Shown here one piece after another: positions 1-7,892 of a DNA stretch of 37,415 nt. How positions within the stretch are numbered: the stretch's first letter is position 1; every line of letters begins with the position of its first letter. Origin of the DNA: SIG575 sp045643165 (GTDB lineage Bacteria > Bacillota > Clostridia > Oscillospirales > Acutalibacteraceae). The DNA lies in NCBI GenBank assembly GCA_045643165.1, contig JAZUKF010000115.1:1-37415 (forward strand), in the 5' to 3' direction. A model generated the notes under the pieces. That model saw nothing but the letters and a program-made list of their open reading frames with translations. It ran no database searches and was not told the DNA's origin. A program made the translations under genes and the position numbers.

Positions 1-923
1 AAACAGTTGACTACCATGCTCTTGTATGTTGTTCCTGCTTGGTTGGCGCCGACCACGCCGCCGATTTGTTGACAGGATCCGCTACCGCTTTTCTGTACGT
101 ATATCAATCCATTGCTTACACAGTTGGCAATGATTGCATCCGATGTCATTGCATTCAAATCAGGAGAAGCAACGCCACCGTTCAGACCGCAGATGCCGCC
201 GAAAGTACAGCTTCCTGCGGTATACGTATAAACCGTTCCGGTGTTGACGCAGTTGAGGATGCTTCCGGTATAGTTCTGGCCGCAGATGCCGCCAAAGTTC
301 TGTGCGTTAGCTCCCCATGCTTTGATCATCACGGTGTTGGAGCAGCCGTTGATCGTGCCGCCCTCGTTCAGACCGCAGATGCCGCCCATATATTTGCCGT
401 AATCTTTGCACGACACCGCTGCTTTATTCACGCAGTTTTCGATCGTGCCGCCGATGTTATGAGCGCACACGCCGGCAACGGGACCATGTCCAGTCACAGC
501 GGTGCTTGTATCAGCCACTGGTCCTTCCGTGGTCACATTTTTGATGCTGCCGCCGTTCAGACAGCCGAACAGTCCCAAATAACTCGAGCCGCTGATCGTG
601 AGATATACGGGGTGACCGTCGCCGTCAAAGTTGCCCTTGAACTGATTTGTATAATTACCGATCGGCGTGCTGAACGGAGTCGTTGAGTTGCCAGTGTCGG
701 CGGTCAGCTTGAAGTAAGTACCTTCAAAGGCCGTTCCGCCGCTGACCGCCGTCGCCAGTGCATTCAGTTCGTCCAGAGTGCTAATCAAATACGGATCTGC
801 TTCCGTGCCGCTGCCGGTCACGGTCTCCGGTTTGCCTGTCCACTCCGTCGCAAACGCCACTGTCGGCAAAAGCGACAACAGCATAATTACCGCGAGTAAC
901 ATTGATAAAACTCGTTTTTTCAT
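1..923 (-). CDS. Secreted GLUG-repeat surface protein, 3' end missing
   Basis: The reading frame starts with ATG at 923-921 and stays open to the window edge, so about 307 codons of the N-terminal part are present and the C-terminus is lost. A classic signal peptide (MKKR, a hydrophobic stretch, then AFA before T26) is followed by a segment of the type that leads GLUG domains (PIGNYTNQFKGNFDGDG) and then by repeats of the pattern GGICGxNxGxIxNC at intervals of about 30 residues. GLUG repeats occur in large bacterial surface and adhesin-like proteins; the role here is not known. An AAGGGAG ribosome-binding site precedes the ATG. The gene is clearly richer in G+C (many GCC, GGC, CCG and ACG codons) than its neighbours, which suggests transfer or a different origin. 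Cysteine is unusually frequent in the repeats for a secreted protein. Confidence 0.85.
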   Translation of the reverse strand, partial: MKKRVLSMLLAVIMLLSLLPTVAFATEWTGKPETVTGSGTEADPYLISTLDELNALATAVSGGTAFEGTYFKLTADTGNSTTPFSTPIGNYTNQFKGNFDGDGHPVYLTISGSSYLGLFGCLNGGSIKNVTTEGPVADTSTAVTGHGPVAGVCAHNIGGTIENCVNKAAVSCKDYGKYMGGICGLNEGGTINGCSNTVMIKAWGANAQNFGGICGQNYTGSILNCVNTGTVYTYTAGSCTFGGICGLNGGVASPDLNAMTSDAIIANCVSNGLIYVQKSGSGSCQQIGGVVGANQAGTTYKSMVVNC

Positions 924-954
924 AGTAAAACTCCCTTTCAAAAAAGTTTTTTAC

Positions 955-983
955 ATTATATCATATTCCATCATCTATTTCAA
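955..983 (-). promoter_or_regulatory. Promoter of the GLUG-repeat gene
   Basis: On the minus strand TTGAAA (983-978) and TATAAT (960-955) are separated by 17 bases and lie about 30 bases upstream of the start codon. This is a near-perfect housekeeping sigma promoter by sequence alone. Confidence 0.75.
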
Positions 984-999
984 GCATTATTTCCCATAT

Positions 1000-1030
1000 A
1001 TAACAAATTTTTCCGAAATAACAAATTTTT
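1000..1030. repeat. Two 13-bp direct repeats between divergent promoters
   Basis: ATAACAAATTTTT occurs at 1000-1012 and again at 1018-1030, an 18-bp period. The pair sits just upstream of the minus-strand -35 (978-983) and before the plus-strand -35 (1058-1063). It could be an AT-rich UP-type element or a regulator site; nothing else is seen in the 924-1117 intergenic stretch apart from the two promoters. Confidence 0.5.
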
Positions 1031-1057
1031 TCAATATAATAAAATCGTTTTTTTTGG

Positions 1058-1086
1058 TTGATTTATTTGTTTGTTTTTGATATAAT
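1058..1086 (+). promoter_or_regulatory. Promoter of the dockerin/SpoIID gene
   Basis: TTGATT (1058-1063), a 17-base spacer, and TATAAT (1081-1086). The start codon follows at 1118 after the ribosome-binding site AAAGGAGATG (1101-1110). Confidence 0.75.
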
Positions 1087-1117
1087 AGAAATCGGTGTCA
1101 AAAGGAGATGAAAGAAT

Positions 1118-2188
1118 ATGAGAAAAACAAACAGAATAATTTGTTTCATTTTGGCAATGATATTGTCTTTTATAGTTATATACATACCTTCCTCGGCGGC
1201 TATGACCGGAGACGTTAACGGAGATTCAAAGGTTACGGTCAGCGATGCTTTACAGATTTATAATCATCTTATCGGAAAAACAACTCTTTCGGGAGATACT
1301 TTAAAACGTGCAGACGTTAACGGTGACGGTACGGTAACCGTATCAGATGCAATGAAAGTTTACAATATCGTTCTCGGAAAAATTCTCTCCGGTACTTTTT
1401 CCGTAACGACATACGGGTACGGTCATGATATCGGTTTAAGTCAGGTCGGTGCAAAGGCTTATGCAAATGAAAAAGGTTACACTTATAAACAAATACTTTC
1501 TCATTATTTCCCCGGTACGACTTTATCAAAGGATACGAATGCTCCGAAAAAAGTTAAATATAACTCTGTTGAATATTCCATGAGAGATTATATTGCAGGT
1601 ACTCTTTATGCCGAAATGGGACCGAGTTTCCCTAAAGAAGCATTAAAAGCACAATGCGTTGTTATTTATACATACGGAAAATATAACAGTAATTTCGGCA
1701 TAAATTTCACCATAAATAATCACGCTTTAAACAAAAATGTTGCCACCGCAACAAGCAGTAATGTAATATATGATATTGTTGATGAAGTGATGGGTGAATA
1801 TTTAACCTACAACGGTGCCACGGCATTAACTCCGTATTTTGCGATTTCCGCCGGTAAAACAGCCGCCTGCGATGTGGTCTGGATGCAAAAAATCCCCTAT
1901 CTCGGCGGAGTGGAAAGCCCCTATGATAAATCCGCAACGGGTTGGAAAAAAACTACAACATTCACTGTGGACGAAATGAAGTATAAATTAGAAAATAATT
2001 TTGATATTGAATTATCGGATAATCCGGAAAACTGGATAAAAATTCTATCCCATGATAGTGCGGTTGATTCAAAAACAGGACACGCAATAAAGGTTTCGGT
2101 TGACGGACAAAAAGAGGTCAAAGGTTCAAGAATTTACGAGGTTTTGGGACTTCGTTCTCCATGCTATACGGTTGAATACTCATACTGA
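1118..2188 (+). CDS. Secreted dockerin type I + SpoIID/LytB-domain protein
   Basis: A signal peptide (residues 1-28) is followed by two type I dockerin repeats (about 31-54 and 65-88, each with a DVNGD calcium loop), then a SpoIID/LytB region. SpoIID-family proteins act on peptidoglycan glycan strands as lytic transglycosylases; dockerins bind cohesins on scaffoldins or the cell surface. The family motif GYGHDIGLSQVGA lies at 100-112, ahead of the segment YIAGTLYAEM...EALKAQ (about 159-179) with the conserved glutamate E166. In B. subtilis SpoIID the glycine-histidine motif comes at the C-terminus, so the order is permuted here. The protein ends shortly after LGLRSP, the usual pre-motif segment. 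No cohesin or scaffoldin gene is visible. The start is set by AAAGGAG 7-8 bases before the ATG. Confidence 0.85.
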   Translation: MRKTNRIICFILAMILSFIVIYIPSSAAMTGDVNGDSKVTVSDALQIYNHLIGKTTLSGDTLKRADVNGDGTVTVSDAMKVYNIVLGKILSGTFSVTTYGYGHDIGLSQVGAKAYANEKGYTYKQILSHYFPGTTLSKDTNAPKKVKYNSVEYSMRDYIAGTLYAEMGPSFPKEALKAQCVVIYTYGKYNSNFGINFTINNHALNKNVATATSSNVIYDIVDEVMGEYLTYNGATALTPYFAISAGKTAACDVVWMQKIPYLGGVESPYDKSATGWKKTTTFTVDEMKYKLENNFDIELSDNPENWIKILSHDSAVDSKTGHAIKVSVDGQKEVKGSRIYEVLGLRSPCYTVEYSY

Positions 2189-2195
2189 AAAAATA

Positions 2196-2229
2196 CCCCT
2201 TACGGATAAACTCCGCAAGGGGATTTTTT
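2196..2229. terminator. Bidirectional intrinsic terminator
   Basis: CCCCTTACGG (2196-2205) pairs with CCGCAAGGGG (2213-2222) with one internal mismatch. T6 follows on the plus strand and an A-rich run (2187-2195) gives U's on the minus strand. It serves the convergent dockerin protein and alcohol dehydrogenase genes. Confidence 0.85.
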
Positions 2230-3439
2230 ACATCATAAGACCTTTTACTATCTCTGTCAATTCTTCTTTTCCCATAAGTTTCGGAACCGGATAAAGGGGA
2301 TTTGCTTCTCTCAATGCTCTTTCAACAATGGTGGGAATATCCTTTTCCTCAATCTTATCGAATTTTTCCGGGATATTCATTTTCCTGTTAAGTTCTTTTA
2401 CAGCTTCGATAAATCCGCAGGCTTTTTCCGCCACACTTTGTCCGGAAGAAGATGTTCCTGCACAATCTGCAAGTTTTGCAAGGGGCTCGTATGCACTTTC
2501 ACCGAATGCATCAAGAATATGGGGAAGGATTACCGCATTTGCAAGTCCGTGAGGAATACCGTAAATTCCGCCGAGCTGATGTGCAATAGCATGAACATAA
2601 CCGACGTATGCTCTTGTGAATGCGGCACCGGCATAATATGATGCAAGAAGCATATTTTTTCTTGCTTCAACATTTTTTCCGTCCTGATAAACGGTTTCGA
2701 TATTATCAAAAATCAACTTTGTGGCTTTTTCCGCATATTCTATTGTATCCTCGGTATTACTGTGTCCGATATATGCCTCAACCGCATGAGTAAGAGCATC
2801 CATACCGGTGGTTGATGTAATGTGAGGAGGAAGTCCCAATGTAAGCATGGGATCAAGCACGGCATATTTCGGACGAAGTTTAGGATCGTTAACAGCATAT
2901 TTTTCATGAGTTGACATATCTGTTATTACTGCGGCAACAGTTGTTTCGGAACCTGTACCTGCCGTTGTGGGAATAGCTATAAAGAAAGGAAGAGGTTTCT
3001 TTATTTTAAGCTGACCTCTCATCTGAGGAATGGTTTGTGTGGGATTTGCAACCCTTGCGCCTGCACCCTTTGCGCAATCCATAGGTGAACCGCCGCCCAT
3101 AGCGATAATGCCCTGACAGTTATTATCAATATACGTCTGTTTTGCGTTTTCTACATTTTCGATTGAAGGATTAGGCTGTATTTCGCTGAAAACAGTGGCT
3201 TCAATACCGTCCTTTTTAAGGGCATCAAGAAGTCCGTCGGGAATACCGAGACCTCTGAGTCCGTTATCGGTAACAAAGAGAACTCTCTTAATTCCGTTAT
3301 CCTTTAAAATCTGCGGAATTTTATAAACACTGTTTTCTCCTTCAACAACCTTCGGCGGATCCCAATTTATCAAAATATTACTGGCAACTTTAAACACCTT
3401 TTGATAAGATCTGCAATACGCTTTTTCCAAAACATTCAT
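2228..3439 (-). CDS. Iron-containing alcohol dehydrogenase
   Basis: A 403-residue group III (iron-dependent) alcohol dehydrogenase, a cytoplasmic NAD(P)-dependent enzyme interconverting alcohols with aldehydes or ketones in fermentation. The nucleotide-binding motif GGGSPMDCAK and the family signature running from TGMDALTHAVEAY through HAIAHQLGG to GIPHGLANA are all present, supplying the aspartate and histidine metal ligands. Length is normal for the family (about 380-400), with about 25 extra N-terminal residues (MNVLEKAYCRSYQ). AGGAG sits before the ATG. It is a single-gene unit with its own promoter, converging on the dockerin gene. The substrate (1,3-propanediol, butanol, lactaldehyde and others are known in the family) cannot be read from the sequence. 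Confidence 0.93.
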   Translation of the reverse strand: MNVLEKAYCRSYQKVFKVASNILINWDPPKVVEGENSVYKIPQILKDNGIKRVLFVTDNGLRGLGIPDGLLDALKKDGIEATVFSEIQPNPSIENVENAKQTYIDNNCQGIIAMGGGSPMDCAKGAGARVANPTQTIPQMRGQLKIKKPLPFFIAIPTTAGTGSETTVAAVITDMSTHEKYAVNDPKLRPKYAVLDPMLTLGLPPHITSTTGMDALTHAVEAYIGHSNTEDTIEYAEKATKLIFDNIETVYQDGKNVEARKNMLLASYYAGAAFTRAYVGYVHAIAHQLGGIYGIPHGLANAVILPHILDAFGESAYEPLAKLADCAGTSSSGQSVAEKACGFIEAVKELNRKMNIPEKFDKIEEKDIPTIVERALREANPLYPVPKLMGKEELTEIVKGLMM

Positions 3440-3474
3440 AACTTACATCTCCTAAAATTTCAATGATTGATTTA

Positions 3475-3502
3475 ATTATACACTTTTTATAATTTTTTTC
3501 AA
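3475..3502 (-). promoter_or_regulatory. Promoter of the alcohol dehydrogenase gene
   Basis: Minus-strand TTGAAA (3502-3497), a 16-base spacer, and TATAAT (3480-3475), about 35 bases upstream of the start codon. Confidence 0.65.
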
Positions 3503-3532
3503 TATTATATAGAAAATCTTTTATTATTTTTA

Positions 3533-3561
3533 ATGACAAATTTAAAATTTTATGGTATAAT
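3533..3561 (+). promoter_or_regulatory. Promoter before the 3616 gene
   Basis: ATGACA (3533-3538), a 17-base spacer, and TATAAT (3556-3561). It is divergent from the dehydrogenase promoter and may drive the run 3616 to ddl and onward. Confidence 0.65.
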
Positions 3562-3615
3562 CCTCTACATAAGACTAAAATGCCTGTTTATACTTTATTT
3601 TTAGGAGATTTTAAT

Positions 3616-4497
3616 ATGGATATAAGAGAAGCATTTACACTCATCAACAAAGGAATTTCGGAAAATCTTTCCGCAAAAGGATTTTCTCCCGTATATTCCG
3701 ACAGCAAAAATAACGGAGAATTGCCCGTAACCGAAGACGGTAAACAAACATTTATTGATTACAACGGCAAAATGGGTTATTTCCGCATAAACTATCTTGA
3801 TGACAAATTTTATTTTCAAATTCAAAACGACGAAAAAGATGGTAAAAAAACCTTTACAAGCGTTTCCGCATCTCTTTTTGATAAGGACGTTGCGGATGAA
3901 GTTGACATAAAATACATCATCAATGAATTTAATGACTGTATTGACGGGAATTTTTCCGTAAAAAAAGTTGAAACCACATCAAAAGGCGGAATAAAACTTC
4001 CTCCTTCGGTATCTAAAGCCGCCGCCAAAAACGGTTCCAGCTACTACGATCCCGCCACCCTCGCTTCAAGATACACGGTAATGTATCCTGAATTGAGAGA
4101 TAAGTACAAAGCAAATATTGAGAAATACGGTATGTTTTTACCCGATGAATTTTTCAAAGAATACGGCTATGCCGCTATTGAAACAATAAAGAAAAACGAT
4201 AAACAGCAAATGAAAAAACTTTTCAATATGTTTAACGAAATTTATCTTGACGGCACTAACGAAACGCAGGGTATCATCACCGTTACGATCCTCAGTCAGC
4301 TTAATAATGATACGGAACTTCTTGCCAACTGCGTGGATTACATGGATCCGGAACTTGCTTCAACCGTTATTCATGTCAACAAATATCTTGCAAGCAGAAG
4401 CGGACGCAAAGCCGTTAAGCTTCTTAATGATCCGCCTTCATATAAACCTCCGAAAAAGAAGAAGAAAAATCTTATGAGTGCCGCACTGGGACAGTAA
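3616..4497 (+). CDS. Hypothetical protein, basic C-terminus
   Basis: A 293-residue protein I do not recognise. I chose the ATG at 3616 because AGGAG (3603-3607) lies 8 bases before it; an upstream in-frame ATG at 3580 has no such site. There is no signal peptide or membrane segment, so it is probably cytoplasmic. The first 110 residues look like a mixed alpha/beta domain (YNGKMGYFRINYLDDKFYF), followed by a helical second half and a lysine-rich tail (PPKKKKKNLM). The tail could bind nucleic acid or membrane, but that is conjecture. The gene lies 59 bases before ddl in the same direction and is probably co-transcribed with it. Confidence 0.8.
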   Translation: MDIREAFTLINKGISENLSAKGFSPVYSDSKNNGELPVTEDGKQTFIDYNGKMGYFRINYLDDKFYFQIQNDEKDGKKTFTSVSASLFDKDVADEVDIKYIINEFNDCIDGNFSVKKVETTSKGGIKLPPSVSKAAAKNGSSYYDPATLASRYTVMYPELRDKYKANIEKYGMFLPDEFFKEYGYAAIETIKKNDKQQMKKLFNMFNEIYLDGTNETQGIITVTILSQLNNDTELLANCVDYMDPELASTVIHVNKYLASRSGRKAVKLLNDPPSYKPPKKKKKNLMSAALGQ

Positions 4498-4556
4498 ATT
4501 AAAAGGTTATTTTACGGTAATACGTAAAAATTTATCACGAAAGGTTTTTTGTATTT

Positions 4557-5624
4557 ATGAAAAAAGTTTTGGTTATCTTCGGCGGAGTTTCAAGCGAACA
4601 TGACGTCAGCGTTGTTTCCGCCACATCGGTTATAAAAAATATTCCTACTGACAAGTACGAAGTTATCATGATGGGTATTACAAAGGACGGAAAATGGTTT
4701 AAATATACCGGGGATATTGAAAAACTTGCCGACGATTCCTGGAAAGATGATAAAGAAAACTGTTTGAATGCAGTTGTTTCTCCGGACAGAACCGTCCACG
4801 GAATAATTATTACAAAGGACGGAAAAACCGAAACAGAATATATTGACGTGATTTTCCCTGTTCTTCACGGTAAAAACGGTGAAGACGGAACGCTTCAGGG
4901 ATTACTCCAAGTTGCCGGGATTCCGTTTGTGGGATGCGATTGCGTATCCTCCGGACTTTGTATGGATAAAGCATTGACAAACACAATGCTTGATTATACG
5001 GGAATTTGTCAGGCAAAATGGTTAGGACTTACAAAATATGATTATGATAAATCATCCGTTGATTTCCTTGAAAAAGCCGAAAAATATCTCGGTTATCCCA
5101 TTTTTGTAAAGCCTGCCAATGCCGGCTCATCCGTGGGTATTTCAAAAGCCGTAAACAGAGATTCTCTCATTAACTCCATTGATATCGCATTTAAAGAGGA
5201 CAGAAAAATCGTCCTTGAAGAAGCCGTTATAGGAAAAGAAGTTGAATGTGCGGTTATGGGAAATGACGAGCCTTTTGCCTCTGTTGTAGGTGAAATAGTT
5301 CCGTGTAATGATTTTTATGACTATAATGCAAAATACATAGACGGTACAAGCGAACTTCATATCCCGGCAAGACTTTCCGAAGAAAAAATTGAGGAAATTC
5401 GTGTTATTGCCGCTAAGGCATATAAAAGTATCGGTTGCAGCGGATTATCAAGAGTTGATTTCTTTGTAAGAGAAAAAGACGGTCTTGTTATGCTTAATGA
5501 AATAAATACAATTCCCGGTTTTACCTCCATAAGCATGTATCCCAAACTTATGGAAGCAAGCGGAATATCATATACGGATTTACTCGATAAACTTCTGACA
5601 CTTGCTGTGGAAAAGAACGGATAA
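4557..5624 (+). CDS. ddl: D-alanine--D-alanine ligase
   Basis: A 355-residue ATP-grasp ligase that joins two D-alanines for the peptidoglycan stem peptide in the cytoplasm. The N-terminal signature FGGVSSEHDVSVVSA, the ATP-grasp segment KPANAGSSVGISKA, the omega-loop FYDYNAKY and the metal/phosphate motif NEINTIPGFT near the C-terminus are all present. The tyrosine-type omega loop is that of ordinary D-Ala-D-Ala ligases rather than the D-lactate-type resistance ligases, so this is read as the housekeeping enzyme. A modest AAAGG precedes the ATG. The DUF1934 gene follows 17 bases downstream, so co-transcription with the ywiB-argS pair is likely. Confidence 0.95.
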   Translation: MKKVLVIFGGVSSEHDVSVVSATSVIKNIPTDKYEVIMMGITKDGKWFKYTGDIEKLADDSWKDDKENCLNAVVSPDRTVHGIIITKDGKTETEYIDVIFPVLHGKNGEDGTLQGLLQVAGIPFVGCDCVSSGLCMDKALTNTMLDYTGICQAKWLGLTKYDYDKSSVDFLEKAEKYLGYPIFVKPANAGSSVGISKAVNRDSLINSIDIAFKEDRKIVLEEAVIGKEVECAVMGNDEPFASVVGEIVPCNDFYDYNAKYIDGTSELHIPARLSEEKIEEIRVIAAKAYKSIGCSGLSRVDFFVREKDGLVMLNEINTIPGFTSISMYPKLMEASGISYTDLLDKLLTLAVEKNG

Positions 5625-5641
5625 AATATCGGAGTTTTTTA

Positions 5642-6058
5642 ATGAATAAAGAAGTTTTAATTACCATAAAAGACGAACATGAAATTGAGGGTGAAACGGA
5701 AGGTTTTGAAATGACCACCCTCGGAACATACGAAAAAACCGATAAAGGATATATTTTAACTTATTCGGAAAAAGACGATTTTGACGGTTGTGTTGTTACC
5801 CTTGACGTTTCCGAAGGAAAAAAAGTCGTTATGACAAGAACGGGAGCAATAGGAACCCAACTTGTCATTGAACAGAGAGAACGGCATAACTGCTGCTATG
5901 AAACTTTTGCAGGTGAAATCATGCTCGGTGTATTTGCAAAAGAAGTTTCCACAACCGTTGATGAACAGGGCGGTACACTTGTTATGGATTACACGTTGGA
6001 TTTTAATGCAGGACTTGTTTCCCGAAACCGTCTTGTTATAACAGTAAAAAACACATAA
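5642..6058 (+). CDS. DUF1934 family protein (YwiB-like)
   Basis: A 138-residue cytoplasmic protein of the DUF1934 family, predicted to form a lipocalin-like beta barrel. Evidence is the alternating strand pattern and characteristic stretches such as TEGFEMTTLGTYEK, GCVVTLDVSEGKKVVMTRTG and TLDFNAGLVSRNRLVI. Position supports the call: in Bacillus the homologue ywiB lies immediately before argS, exactly as here (18 bases upstream). Its molecular role is not known; the conserved link with argS hints at a translation-related or arginyl-tRNA-related job, which is inference only. The upstream site is weak (GGAG at 5631-5634). Confidence 0.85.
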   Translation: MNKEVLITIKDEHEIEGETEGFEMTTLGTYEKTDKGYILTYSEKDDFDGCVVTLDVSEGKKVVMTRTGAIGTQLVIEQRERHNCCYETFAGEIMLGVFAKEVSTTVDEQGGTLVMDYTLDFNAGLVSRNRLVITVKNT

Positions 6059-6076
6059 ACAGAAAGGACATTAAAA

Positions 6077-7822
6077 ATGTCAAAATTAGTTAAAGAAGCA
6101 CAAAAACAATTAAGAGAAGCAATACTTTGTGCAATGGGCAGAGCCGTTGCCGACGGAAAATTTCCCAATGAACCCATAAGTGATTTTAATATTGAAGTCC
6201 CTTCCGATAAATCTAACGGAGATTATTCCTCAAATGTTGCACTTGTTTCCACAAAAATTTTCAAAAAAAATCCCCGAATGATAGGAGAAATCATCTGTGA
6301 AAACATTGATTTATCCGGAACATTTTTCAGCCGTTGCGAAGTGGCAGGTCCGGGATTTCTGAATTTCTTTTTAGATGCTTCCTTCTATGCCGCAATACTT
6401 AAAGATATAAAAGAGTGCGGAGAAAATTACGGCCGTTCTGATTACGGTCAGGGCAAAAAAGTCAATATTGAATTTGTTTCCGCCAATCCCACAGGGCCTA
6501 TGCATATGGGTAACGCAAGAGGCGGTGCTTTAGGTGATTGCCTTGCCGCCATTATGGATTTTGCGGGATATGATGTAAGCCGTGAATTTTATATAAATGA
6601 TGCCGGAAATCAGATCGATAAATTCGGTCTTTCTCTTGACATCAGATATCAGCAGCATTTTCTCGGTGATAAAGCACCTGAACTGCCCGAAGACAGTTAT
6701 CACGGTCATGATATCATTGAAAGAGCCGAAGAATTTGCTTCTGTTTACGGCGACGGTTTTCTTGAAAAAAGCGAAGAAGAAAGAAGAAAAGCCCTTGTTG
6801 AATATGCCTTACCGAAAAACATTGACAGCATGAAAGAAACTCTTGAAAAATACAGAGTAAAATATGACCGCTGGTTTAACGAAAGCATCGTTCACCAAAA
6901 CGGAGAACTTAAAGATACAATAGAACTTCTTAAAAATAACGGTCTCACATACGAAAAAGACGGTGCCTTATGGTATAAAAATATTGAAGTGCAGACAAAA
7001 CTACTTCTTGAACAGGGAAAGACACAGGAAGAAATTGATAAACTTGAATTAAAAGATGACGTTCTTATCCGTGCAAACGGAAATCCCACATATTTTGCGG
7101 CTGATATTGCTTATCACAGGAATAAATTAGCAGTAAGAAAATTTGACCTTGCCATTGATATCTGGGGTGCGGACCATCACGGTCACGTTGCAAGAATGAA
7201 ATCCGCTCTTAACGCAATAGGCGTTGATTCGGACAGACTTGATGTAATTCTCATGCAGCTTGTACGTCTTACAAGAGGCGGCGAGGTTGTAAGAATGTCG
7301 AAAAGAACAGGCAAGGCAATTTCTCTCGTTGACCTTCTTGAAGAAATCCCCGTAGATGCTTCACGTTTCATCTTTAATATGAGAGAAGCCGGTTCGCAAA
7401 TGGATTTCGACCTTGACCTTGCCGTTGAGCAAAGTTCAAAAAATCCCGTTTACTACTGTCAATATGCCCATGCAAGGATTTGCAGTATTATTAAGAAACT
7501 GAAAAATGACGGAATTGAAGTGCGTGATTGCACATCAAAGGAACTTGAACTTCTTAACCGTGAGGAGGAAAAAGACCTTATCAGGCATCTTGCCTCCTTA
7601 ACGGATGAAATCATTGTCGCCGTCAAAAATTATGATCCGGCAAAAATCACAAGATATGTTATCGAACTTGCAACATTATTCCATAAATTCTATAATTCAT
7701 GCCGTGTTGTATGTGATGATGAGTCCCTTATGCAAGCAAGAGTTTATCTCTGTGTCTGCGTAAGAGATACAATTAAAAATGTTCTGGGACTTTTGAAAAT
7801 AGAAGCTCCGGAAACCATGTAA
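6077..7822 (+). CDS. argS: Arginine--tRNA ligase
   Basis: A 581-residue class I aminoacyl-tRNA synthetase charging tRNA-Arg. An N-terminal additional domain (about 1-110) is followed by the catalytic domain with the HIGH-type motif HMGN (143-146, within SANPTGPMHMGN) and the KMSKS-type loop VRMSKRTGK. The C-terminal part is the helical DALR anticodon-binding domain (YYCQYAHARI, LIRHLASLTDEI, ATLFHKFYNSCRV). Length is typical. The start is supported by AGAAAGGA about 9 bases upstream. It sits in the ddl-DUF1934-argS run and is followed by a hairpin at 7831-7865. Confidence 0.96.
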   Translation: MSKLVKEAQKQLREAILCAMGRAVADGKFPNEPISDFNIEVPSDKSNGDYSSNVALVSTKIFKKNPRMIGEIICENIDLSGTFFSRCEVAGPGFLNFFLDASFYAAILKDIKECGENYGRSDYGQGKKVNIEFVSANPTGPMHMGNARGGALGDCLAAIMDFAGYDVSREFYINDAGNQIDKFGLSLDIRYQQHFLGDKAPELPEDSYHGHDIIERAEEFASVYGDGFLEKSEEERRKALVEYALPKNIDSMKETLEKYRVKYDRWFNESIVHQNGELKDTIELLKNNGLTYEKDGALWYKNIEVQTKLLLEQGKTQEEIDKLELKDDVLIRANGNPTYFAADIAYHRNKLAVRKFDLAIDIWGADHHGHVARMKSALNAIGVDSDRLDVILMQLVRLTRGGEVVRMSKRTGKAISLVDLLEEIPVDASRFIFNMREAGSQMDFDLDLAVEQSSKNPVYYCQYAHARICSIIKKLKNDGIEVRDCTSKELELLNREEEKDLIRHLASLTDEIIVAVKNYDPAKITRYVIELATLFHKFYNSCRVVCDDESLMQARVYLCVCVRDTIKNVLGLLKIEAPETM

Positions 7823-7830
7823 TTTTATTT

Positions 7831-7865
7831 TCACTTAACGGCGGATTTTTCCTTCCGTTAAGTGA
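7831..7865 (+). terminator. Hairpin after argS, weak terminator or processing site
   Basis: TCACTTAACGG (7831-7841) pairs perfectly with CCGTTAAGTGA (7855-7865) around a 13-base loop. The following bases (TATTATTAAG) form only a poor U-tract, so it may be a weak terminator or an mRNA-stabilising hairpin between argS and the GlmU-like gene. Confidence 0.5.
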
Positions 7866-7892
7866 TATTATTAAGAAAAAAGGTGTATTGTT

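Noticed and set aside
39..686. 215-codon open frame on the plus strand
   Set aside because: It is antisense to the GLUG-repeat gene, whose minus-strand frame has a signal peptide, ribosome-binding site, promoter and recognisable repeats. High G+C makes opposing frames open.
4510..4535. Short inverted repeat before ddl as a terminator
   Set aside because: The TTTTACG/CGTAAAA stem is short and AT-rich and lacks a proper U-tract, so I did not list it.
4557..5624. Ddl as a vancomycin-resistance ligase
   Set aside because: The omega-loop carries the tyrosine-type sequence of ordinary D-Ala-D-Ala ligases and no vanH, vanX or vanS/R-like neighbours are present.
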